From contig JBEDUI010000107.1 in the NCBI GenBank assembly GCA_040414495.1, positions 1-12,656 of the forward strand: DNA of 12,656 bases, in the 5' to 3' direction. The translations under genes were made by a program, and so were the position numbers. How positions within the stretch are numbered: position 1 is the first letter of the stretch; every line of letters starts with the position of its first letter. Below, piece after piece: positions 1 to 5,574 of this stretch. The DNA is from DATAVB01 sp040414495. Its GTDB lineage: Bacteria; Actinomycetota; Actinomycetes; Mycobacteriales; QHCD01. Below the pieces are notes generated by a model. It saw nothing but the letters and a program-made list of their open reading frames with translations. It searched no databases and was not told the DNA's origin.

Positions 1-243
1 AGGTTGCAGCTCGTCGAGCTGCCAAAGGAATTGCCAATTCCGCGCGAACGACGTGCAAGCTTTGATGCATTTCGCTCCCCCTGATGCGCTCCGCGGCAGG
101 GGGACGGTATCGACATTTCTTGTAGTAGGCGGGGCCGCGAGGCGAACCTTTGGTTAAGGACACAAGTCGCTCAAGTGCGCGCCCATCCTTCGATCGGCTG
201 ACGCATCATCCACACCGCCGCCCGTGTGCCCACATAGGCAGTC
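1..243. other. Left edge without a confident gene
   Basis: No reading frame here is convincing. On the plus strand, frame 1 is open from the window edge to a TGA at 82-84 and could be the last 27 codons of an upstream gene; its third positions are only mildly GC-rich. On the minus strand, an ATG at 70-68 follows GGGGGAG (81-75) by 4 nt and reads off the left edge as MHQSLHVVRAELAIP and onward, so a gene could instead start here and run leftwards. A 24-codon minus frame (245-171, beginning MTAYVGTRAAVWMMRQP) has no good ribosome binding site. I cannot choose between these, and sequence to the left would settle it. Confidence 0.3.
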
Positions 244-270
244 ATGCCTGGTCAGCTGGCGGAGGGATCT

Positions 271-588
271 TCAGATTGCACTAAGGCTGATATCTTTCAA
301 TTCGATCAGAGCCGGGTGCGGCTGGGCGAAGTTGTAGTCTTCGCGAACAAGAACGAAATCCATGAATTGTCTAACCTGGCGCCTTTCATGGATAATCTCA
401 AAATGGTCTGTTCGTCAATACCCGCCGCCCCTGGCTTGGGCCCAAATCCCCAATCCCTGGCTCAGGTCCCGGAGTTATTGATCGCTGTCCAGAGTCAAAC
501 CGATGTCCGGCAGGGCGCGTTCTCCAGCTCTGTAATACCAGAATTCGGTATCCACACCATCATGATCGAAGAGTATGTCCTGCTTCAC
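271..588 (-). pseudogene. Decayed HAD-family hydrolase (haloacid dehalogenase superfamily, phosphatase type)
   Basis: Read on the minus strand in one continuous frame, this is a broken HAD phosphatase. The likely old start is GTG at 588-586, 8 nt after AAAAGGA. Motif I is present as DILFDHDGV followed at once by DTEFWYYRAGERAL. Family members normally have two more residues (usually LV) between DGV and DTE, so six bases seem lost. An in-frame TAA (477-475) sits in place of a tyrosine codon before LRDLSQGLGIWAQAR, and a TGA (417-415) follows. The frame then resumes as FEIIHERRQVRQFMDFVLVR, then EDYNFAQPHPA, and ends in LIELKDISLSAI at TGA 273-271. The family's catalytic KPHP lysine is Q here, and the acidic motif IV segment is missing. 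About 105 codons remain of roughly 200-220. The family call rests on recalled motifs; the stops and the continuous frame are seen directly. Confidence 0.85.
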
Positions 589-700
589 TCTCTTGATCCT
601 TTTCCGGGCGTCATCTGCGCTGTTGCCGCGGGGTACGGCGTAGGCAACGATAGGAGACCTCAGCGTTCGCTGGGCTCACGGACTTCAGCGAGGACGAACA

Positions 701-931
701 ATGACCGATCCCCAGCGTGACTCAACAGCCGAAGTCAGAGCTGTCGCTGACGAACTGCTGTCTGTTGTCTCCCGGCTGTATCGACTTAACCCGGCCATCG
801 CCGCTGCCGACGCGCAGGCCCTCCGCCAGTTCCGCCGCAGCCAGCGGTTGCTGACCCCTTGGTTGGACTCGGTGAACTGGTTCTCGAACGGCCTCGAAGT
901 TTTGCATCAAGAAGGCGAAGACCGCGCGTAG
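701..931 (+). CDS. Small hypothetical protein, 76 aa
   Basis: The ATG follows GCGAGGA (688-694) with 6 nt spacing, which is a good ribosome binding site. The product is 76 residues, charged and probably mostly helical: an acidic N-terminal part (MTDPQRDSTAEVRAVADEL), an amphipathic stretch around LLSVVSRLYRLNPAI, an Arg/Gln-rich middle (ALRQFRRSQRLL) and an aromatic region near LTPWLDSVNWF. There is no signal peptide, no membrane segment and no cysteine. I do not recognise the family. It stops 32 bp before the stop codon of the convergent DHFR-like gene, with no clear terminator between them. The opposite strand has an open frame of similar length (722-952), so coding potential alone does not prove this one; the ribosome binding site and helical composition favour it. 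It lies directly beside a decayed gene and could be a remnant too. Confidence 0.5.
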   Translation: MTDPQRDSTAEVRAVADELLSVVSRLYRLNPAIAAADAQALRQFRRSQRLLTPWLDSVNWFSNGLEVLHQEGEDRA

Positions 932-963
932 CGCACTAATGGACCGAGCCAAACCTGCTGGGA

Positions 964-1587
964 TTATTGAGACTGATCGCCAGAGGATGCATCGGATGAG
1001 ACCTGGCGGTCGTAATGGGCAATGATGACGCCTTTGGTGGTCGCGATGCTGTCGGTGAGCGTGAATTCGGTCAGCGGCGCTGGGGCGTCGAATAGGCGTG
1101 CGCCGGTGCCGAGGGTTAACGGGTAAATCAGCAGGGTGTAGTGGTCGATCAGGCCGGCGGCGTGCAGGCTACGCACGAGCGATGCGCTGCCGATGATTGA
1201 CAGGTCCTTGCCAGGTTGTGCCTTCAATTTGGCGACAGCCGCGGTTCCGCGTAGCAGCACCGAATTCTGCCAGCCGTCGGCGTCGGCGAGAGTGGTCGAG
1301 GCGACGTATTTCGTGGCCGCGTTCATGTGCGTGGTGAATGGGTTACCGTCCTCGCGTCGGCCCCAGGTCGTAATGAAGTCCTGCCAGGTACGCCGGCCGA
1401 AAAGCATGTCCCCGGGCCGGCGCATGCCCTTGCCCATTTCCTGGGCCATGATTTCGTCCTGATATTTGATGCCCCACCCACCGTGTGTGAAGCCGTCGCG
1501 GGTGTCCTCGTCGGGACGGCCGAGGCCCTGCACGACGCCGTCCAGCGTGACGCTCATGGTGACTCTGATTGAATGCATCGAACGCAT
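964..1587 (-). CDS. RibD C-terminal/dihydrofolate reductase-like family protein
   Basis: This is a 207-residue protein of the DHFR-like superfamily (RibD C-terminal domain type), whose members are mostly uncharacterised NADPH-dependent reductases of the cytoplasm. Family marks are the first strand IRVTMSVTLDGVVQG (residues 7-21), MLFGRRTW (61-68), KYVAST (93-98), the nucleotide-binding-like LSIIGSASLVRSL (129-141) and DHYTLLIYPLTLGTGARLF (148-166). Length fits the family, and the C-terminal tail is Ser/Asp/Gln-rich. I chose ATG 1587 because GAAAGGG lies just upstream and the family's first strand starts soon after. ATG at 1578 is nearly as good. A longer frame reaches back to a GTG at 1650 but lacks a ribosome binding site. 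The gene is transcribed away from gdhA and faces the small ORF. The true substrate is unknown; similarity to folate DHFR does not imply folate reduction. Confidence 0.9.
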   Translation of the reverse strand: MRSMHSIRVTMSVTLDGVVQGLGRPDEDTRDGFTHGGWGIKYQDEIMAQEMGKGMRRPGDMLFGRRTWQDFITTWGRREDGNPFTTHMNAATKYVASTTLADADGWQNSVLLRGTAAVAKLKAQPGKDLSIIGSASLVRSLHAAGLIDHYTLLIYPLTLGTGARLFDAPAPLTEFTLTDSIATTKGVIIAHYDRQVSSDASSGDQSQ

Positions 1588-1972
1588 ATCCCTTTCGCCC
1601 GGGTGGGCCGTATCGGTAGGCCCGTCACCTCCTACACGATCGGCGAGCACCCGGATCGACAGTCGACCAGCCGCTACTGGGGCATCAACTGCTGAGTATC
1701 AGGACGGAACTGATCGATCGCGGCCCAACCCGTACGTACCGGACCGTGTGACTGACTGCACGCATGAGTCGAGCCACCGCACGGCCGGGCCGTGAGCGGG
1801 TCAGGCTAAAATGTGCTTTGGAAAGTTGCGGATTTTCAACGACGAGCGTCCCGACTCGAGGTCCCGATCGACTTGCCCGAACCTGGCTGTGCCCTGCGCC
1901 GACTGCCATGTCGGCCCGTACGGAGAGAGACCTCACCGCACCAGGACCAGCATTACAGAAGGGCTAAATCGG
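1588..1972. other. Divergent intergenic region between the DHFR-like gene and gdhA
   Basis: These 385 bp separate two genes transcribed apart and must hold both promoters. I see no convincing gene: the open frames here lack ribosome binding sites and family features. The only -10-like element for gdhA is TAAAAT (1807-1812), without a good -35 at the usual distance. A perfect 15-bp palindrome lies where that -35 would be and is listed separately. GTACGTAC (1732-1739) is a further short palindrome. Right before gdhA, GAAGGG (1958-1963) is the ribosome binding site. I found no clear -10/-35 pair for the minus-strand gene. Confidence 0.6.
1780..1794. promoter_or_regulatory. Perfect inverted repeat upstream of gdhA, possible operator
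   Basis: CACGGCC-G-GGCCGTG is a perfect 7-1-7 inverted repeat. It ends 12 bp before a TAAAAT hexamer (1807-1812), so it would cover the -35 position if that hexamer is the gdhA -10. Such placement suits a repressor site, but the composition is GC-rich and a chance palindrome is possible. It does not match the GlnR consensus that I recall for actinobacterial nitrogen control. Confidence 0.3.
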
Positions 1973-3322
1973 ATGCCGTTGTTGGATGAGAAGCTGCACG
2001 CGATCTACGAGGACGTACTGCGTCGGAACGCTGGCGAGACTGAGTTTCACCAGGCCACCCACGAGGTGCTGGACAGCCTGGGGCCCGTGATCGCCAAGCA
2101 CCCGGAGTACGCCGACGCGGCGATCATCCAGCGGCTGTGCGAGCCGGAGCGGCAGATCATCTTCCGAGTGCCCTGGGTCGACGACGCCGGGGCGGTGCAG
2201 ATCAACCGGGGGTTCCGCGTGGAGTTCAACTCCGCGCTCGGCCCGTACAAGGGCGGGCTGCGCTTCCACCCGTCGGTATATCTGGGAATCGTGAAGTTCC
2301 TGGGTTTCGAGCAGATCTTCAAGAACGCGCTGACCGGCATGCCGATCGGCGGAGGCAAGGGCGGGTCCGACTTCGACCCGAAGGGTCGCTCGGACGCCGA
2401 GGTGATGCGCTTCTGTCAGTCGTTCATGACCGAGCTGTATCGGCACATCGGTGAGCACACCGACGTGCCGGCCGGGGACATCGGTGTCGGTGGCCGGGAG
2501 ATCGGCTACCTGTTCGGCCAGTACAAGCGGATCACCAACCGCTACGAGTCCGGGGTGCTGACCGGTAAGGGCCTGAGCTGGGGTGGGTCGCAGGTCCGTA
2601 CCGAGGCCACCGGGTACGGCACGGTGTTCTTTGTCGAGTCGATGCTCGCCACGCAGGGGGAAGATTTCAGCGGCAAGCGAGTTGTGGTGTCCGGGTCGGG
2701 CAACGTCGCGCTGTACGCGATCGAGAAGGTGCACGAGCTCGGTGGCCGCGTAGTCGCCTGCTCGGACTCCTCGGGATACGTGGTCGACGAGAAGGGCATC
2801 GACCTGGACCTGCTCAAGACGGTCAAAGAGGTGCAGCGCGGCCGGATCGCCGACTACGCCGCCGCGCGGGGCGCCGACGTCCAGCTGCAGACCAGCGGCT
2901 CGATCTGGCAGGTGCCGTGCGACATTGCGCTGCCGTGCGCGACCCAGAACGAGCTGAACGGCGCCGACGCGACCAACCTGATCCACAACGGATGCCGCAT
3001 TGTGGCTGAAGGCGCGAACATGCCGACCACCCCGGATGCGGTCAAGCTGCTGGCCGAGGCTGGTGTGCTGTTCGCGCCCGGCAAGGCCGCCAACGCCGGT
3101 GGTGTGGCGACCAGTGCGCTGGAGATGCAGCAGAATGCCTCGCGCGACTCGTGGAGTTTCGAGCACACGGAGACGCGACTGGCCGAGATCATGAGCGCTA
3201 TCCACGACCGCTGCTTGGCCACCGCCGACGAGTACGGACGGCCGGGCGACTACCTCAGTGGGGCGAACATCGCCGGATTCACCCAGGTCGCCGACGCCAT
3301 GCTCGCACTCGGCTTGGTCTAA
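1973..3322 (+). CDS. gdhA: NADP-specific glutamate dehydrogenase
   Basis: A 449-residue enzyme that makes glutamate from 2-oxoglutarate and ammonium with NADPH in the cytoplasm. Length matches the hexameric bacterial GdhA class (E. coli GdhA has 447). The N-terminal catalytic domain carries GPYKGGLRFHP (residues 90-100, with Lys93), EQIFKNALTGMPIGGGKGG (113-131, with Lys117 and the catalytic Lys129) and DVPAGDIGVGGREIG (164-178, with Asp169). The Rossmann domain has VVVSGSGNVA (237-246), and CSDSSGYV (263-270) follows its second strand, as in NADP-type enzymes. VAEGANMPTTPDA (344-356) and FAPGKAANAGGVATSALEM (367-385) are also family blocks. ATG 1973 is chosen because GAAGGG lies 9 nt upstream and the product starts where relatives start; the frame is open further back to an ATG at 1811, giving 54 residues with no family match. 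Nothing nearby suggests an operon, so it is probably transcribed alone. Confidence 0.97.
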   Translation: MPLLDEKLHAIYEDVLRRNAGETEFHQATHEVLDSLGPVIAKHPEYADAAIIQRLCEPERQIIFRVPWVDDAGAVQINRGFRVEFNSALGPYKGGLRFHPSVYLGIVKFLGFEQIFKNALTGMPIGGGKGGSDFDPKGRSDAEVMRFCQSFMTELYRHIGEHTDVPAGDIGVGGREIGYLFGQYKRITNRYESGVLTGKGLSWGGSQVRTEATGYGTVFFVESMLATQGEDFSGKRVVVSGSGNVALYAIEKVHELGGRVVACSDSSGYVVDEKGIDLDLLKTVKEVQRGRIADYAAARGADVQLQTSGSIWQVPCDIALPCATQNELNGADATNLIHNGCRIVAEGANMPTTPDAVKLLAEAGVLFAPGKAANAGGVATSALEMQQNASRDSWSFEHTETRLAEIMSAIHDRCLATADEYGRPGDYLSGANIAGFTQVADAMLALGLV

Positions 3323-3473
3323 AGCTTGGGATCACCGGTACGGCGAATTGCAGACCCAGCCCACCTTCGATGGCTCGCTGGTCCTGATCATTTCACGACC
3401 CTGATTTCGAACTAAGCCAAATCCTTTCGGCATAAGCGTTCGTGCGGCCCTGCACGTATTGCCGTAAAACCGG

Positions 3474-3502
3474 CTGATTACTTTGCGGGTGTGCTCTACA
3501 GT
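3474..3502 (+). promoter_or_regulatory. Candidate promoter of the exporter transcript
   Basis: CTGATT (3474-3479) and TACAGT (3497-3502) are 17 bp apart. The -35 is poor; the -10 is acceptable for an actinobacterial housekeeping promoter. Transcription would begin near 3509, about 20 nt before the ribosome binding site of the 19-codon ORF and about 227 nt before the first exporter gene. Confidence 0.35.
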
Positions 3503-3540
3503 GCTCGCAACACCCTTCGGAATAGATCGAGGTGGTTCAG

Positions 3541-3600
3541 ATGACCCCGACCGTGCTTCGGTCTGACGCGCCAGCTGCGGCCGAGAGGCCGTCCCGCTAA
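3541..3600 (+). CDS. 19-aa leader peptide or small peptide gene
   Basis: ATG 3541 follows GAGGTGG (3529-3535), the strongest ribosome binding site in this part of the window, with 5 nt spacing after the motif (8 nt after GAGG). The frame reads MTPTVLRSDAPAAAERPSR and stops at TAA. It is too short to hold a domain. It has no cysteine, so a cysteine-type lanthipeptide core is unlikely, and it is shorter than usual lasso-peptide precursors. Its last codons sit in a hairpin (3577-3592), and two more hairpins follow before the exporter gene. The best reading is a regulatory leader peptide whose translation sets the downstream RNA fold. A secreted peptide exported by the neighbouring ABC proteins is the second choice. 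I do not recognise the sequence. Confidence 0.5.
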   Translation: MTPTVLRSDAPAAAERPSR

Positions 3601-3710
3601 ATCTCTGCGGTGGCTTATAGCTGCGCGCGGACGCCGATGCTCCTGCCTGCGACTCCTGCAGGCGATCGTCGATGTCCGCCCTGGGCTTGACGTGGCATTG
3701 CTTAGCCACG
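3577..3710 (+). promoter_or_regulatory. Three hairpins between leader ORF and exporter gene, attenuator-like
   Basis: Hairpin 1 (3577-3592) is GCGGCC-GAGA-GGCCGT, with a GNRA-type loop, and covers the end of the 19-codon ORF. Hairpin 2 (3644-3664) has stem GCCTGC/GCAGGC with a 7-nt loop. Hairpin 3 (3691-3710) has stem CGTGGC/GCCACG with an 8-nt loop and ends 16 nt before the GGAG of the exporter gene. GTGGCT at 3610-3615, just after the leader stop, can also pair with AGCCAC at 3704-3709. Hairpin 3 and this long-range pairing therefore exclude each other, which is the logic of an attenuator. No T-run follows hairpin 3, so any control would be on translation or a Rho-type end. All stems are seen in the sequence; function is inference. 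Confidence 0.4.
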
Positions 3711-3735
3711 GGCCCGCGCACCGGCTGGAGCCACC

Positions 3736-5574
3736 TTGTTCTCGTCAGTTCTCGATTTCGTATTTCGGTATCGCAGTCATGCCCGGCTGCTACGCCAGGT
3801 AGCGCCGGGATGGAGCATCGTCAGCCTTTTCGCCACGCTCGTCGGCGCCGGCTCGTCGATCATGGGAATGGTCGCTACCGGCCAACTGATCGGCGCGCTC
3901 TACGCGGTTTTCGCGCACCACACTGGTACCGGGACGATGTGGGCCTGGTTCGCGGTATTCGCCGCCGCCACTGTGCTCGGGCAGTTGCAGCAGGCCGTGT
4001 TGTCAATGTCGAATCCGCGGATTTGGGCGCGCTACCGGGTGCGGATCAACGATCTCATCGTCGAGGCCGGCCTGCATTCGCAGAGCCTCGCCCCGCTGGA
4101 CACCGAATTCGCCGGCGATCTGGAAAACATTGCGATCAGCAGTCGGCATTGGTTGTTCCGATTCGGCCTCACCGGTACGTGGCAGATGCTCCAGATCCGG
4201 CTGATCGGACTCGGCTCGGTGATCGTGCTGGCGGGTTGGCGCTGGTGGGTGCCGTTCGTTGTCGCGGCCGCGTTCCTGCTGTCCTCTCGGGCGATGTCGC
4301 ATTGGATCGAGGATCTACTCGATGCTTTATTCGGCAATTCGCCTCCGATGGGTCGGCAGCGGGCCGACTATCTCGCCAAAATCATGGTTTCGACCTGGGC
4401 GGCAAAAGAAGTCCGGCTGTTCGGCATGGTCAGCTGGCTCGGCGAGCGCTATCGGGTGCTCTGGACGCAGGCGGCCGGCCGGATGTGGCGCGGGTCGAAC
4501 CGCAGATTGAGGCCCACTTTCCTTGGTGTCGCCGTGCTGCTCGTGGTCCTGGGCGGCGCGCTTGCGTTGCTGGCCCACGATGCGTATCGCGGGCGGGTCG
4601 GTGCGTCGTCGCTGACGACGTACGTACTCGCGCTGCTCGCCCTGGATGCCTTCGGAATGCAGCCCGATGCACAATCCGGCCTGCTGCGAATCGCCGGCAT
4701 GCTGAAACAGCTAGGTGGGACGCGGACACAACTCGGCCTACCGCCGCTGAGTAACGCGCCGGAGCCACCCGCGCGTCATCCGCTCGAATGCGTTGCCGAC
4801 ATTGAATTCGACGACGTCACCTTCACCTATCCCACCCGGTCTGAGCCCACGTTGCGTCGGCTGAACCTGTACATCCCGGCTGGGCAGTCGATCGCGATTG
4901 TGGGAGTCAACGGCGCCGGAAAATCGACATTGATCAAACTGCTGGCTGGGTTGTACGAAACAGATAGCGGAACCGTGCACGTCGCGGGCAAGGACGCATT
5001 CAGCGATGCTGCCGTTCGCGGTGCTGTTGCGGTGATCTTCCAGGATTTTGTGCATTATCCGCTGTCGCTGCGGGACAACGTCGGCTTCGGAGCGCTCGAA
5101 TGCCGATCGGACACGGCATTTTTGGAACGAGCCATGACGGACGCGGCGGCGTCGGACGTACTGGCGCGACTCGACCGCGATTGGGATACCGTGCTGTCGC
5201 CGCAATATGCCGGCGGCACGGACCTTTCCGGCGGGCAATGGCAGCGGGTCGCGCTCGCCCGGGCGCTCGCGGCAGTGGGCGCGGGTGCGCGGATTCTCGT
5301 GCTCGATGAGCCGACCGCCGCGCTCGACGTACGCGGCGAGGCAGAGCTATTCGACCGGTTCCTCGAGGTCACGCACGGCGTTACGACAGTGCTGGTCAGT
5401 CACCGACTCGCGACCGTTCGCCGGGCCGAGCGAATTGTCGTTCTCGATGGCGCCGCCGGGCGAATTACCGAGGACGGAACCCACGAGGAATTACTCGCCC
5501 GTGGCGGCGAGTACGCCACGATGTTCGCCTTGCAGGCCAAGCGGTTCGCCCAGGCCGGAACGGGGGAGTCGTGA
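3736..5574 (+). CDS. ABC exporter half-transporter (fused membrane and ATPase domains), first subunit
   Basis: A 612-residue inner-membrane exporter subunit. The membrane domain fills about residues 1-335, with hydrophobic segments near 27-60, 68-92, 150-184 (probably two), 262-282 and 290-308. The ATPase domain follows a Pro-rich linker (336-349): Walker A GVNGAGKST (390-398), Q-loop VIFQD (433-437), signature DLSGGQWQR (496-504), Walker B RILVLDEP (519-526) and H-loop histidine 556. All catalytic residues are intact. The start must be TTG 3736, with GGAG (3727-3730) 5 nt upstream, because an in-frame TAG at 3703 closes the frame and no other start lies between. The next gene overlaps its stop, so the two are translated together and probably pair as a heterodimer. 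A W after LSGGQ also occurs, as I recall, in NisT-type lantibiotic exporters, so peptide export is possible; drug or lipid export is equally open. Confidence 0.93.
   Translation: MFSSVLDFVFRYRSHARLLRQVAPGWSIVSLFATLVGAGSSIMGMVATGQLIGALYAVFAHHTGTGTMWAWFAVFAAATVLGQLQQAVLSMSNPRIWARYRVRINDLIVEAGLHSQSLAPLDTEFAGDLENIAISSRHWLFRFGLTGTWQMLQIRLIGLGSVIVLAGWRWWVPFVVAAAFLLSSRAMSHWIEDLLDALFGNSPPMGRQRADYLAKIMVSTWAAKEVRLFGMVSWLGERYRVLWTQAAGRMWRGSNRRLRPTFLGVAVLLVVLGGALALLAHDAYRGRVGASSLTTYVLALLALDAFGMQPDAQSGLLRIAGMLKQLGGTRTQLGLPPLSNAPEPPARHPLECVADIEFDDVTFTYPTRSEPTLRRLNLYIPAGQSIAIVGVNGAGKSTLIKLLAGLYETDSGTVHVAGKDAFSDAAVRGAVAVIFQDFVHYPLSLRDNVGFGALECRSDTAFLERAMTDAAASDVLARLDRDWDTVLSPQYAGGTDLSGGQWQRVALARALAAVGAGARILVLDEPTAALDVRGEAELFDRFLEVTHGVTTVLVSHRLATVRRAERIVVLDGAAGRITEDGTHEELLARGGEYATMFALQAKRFAQAGTGES

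Larger units (their letters stand above)
3323..3735. other. Intergenic region and leader of the ABC exporter genes
   Basis: These 413 bp lie between the gdhA stop and the first exporter gene. The first part (3323-3473) shows no gene. An imperfect stem can form between 3353-3360 and 3377-3383 and might end gdhA transcription, but it has no T-run after it. The second part (3474-3735) holds a weak promoter candidate, a 19-codon ORF with a strong ribosome binding site, and three hairpins, listed separately. Confidence 0.6.

Noticed and set aside
244..720. 158-codon plus-strand open frame
   Set aside because: It is the opposite strand of the HAD pseudogene, whose minus-strand frame matches family motifs block after block. 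The plus product has no recognisable feature and no good ribosome binding site.
722..952. 76-codon minus-strand frame opposite the small ORF
   Set aside because: It has no ribosome binding site that I can see and reads like an antisense product. The plus-strand frame has a good GCGAGGA site.
1588..1650. Longer start for the DHFR-like protein at GTG 1650
   Set aside because: There is no ribosome binding site upstream, and the extra 21 residues are polar and outside the family fold.
1811..1972. 54-residue N-terminal extension of glutamate dehydrogenase
   Set aside because: The ATG at 1811 overlaps the only -10-like hexamer, has no ribosome binding site, and the added residues match nothing in the family. 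ATG 1973 gives the normal length.
1964..3205. 413-codon minus-strand frame opposite gdhA
   Set aside because: It is a typical antisense open frame in GC-rich DNA: rich in Arg, Val, Gly and His and without family features, while gdhA is certain.
3353..3383. Imperfect stem after gdhA as a terminator
   Set aside because: The stem has a bulge and internal loop and no T-run follows, so it cannot be called with confidence.
3672..4754. 360-codon plus-strand frame overlapping the first exporter gene
   Set aside because: It is very Arg/Ala-rich and lies over the membrane domain of a clear ABC protein in another frame.
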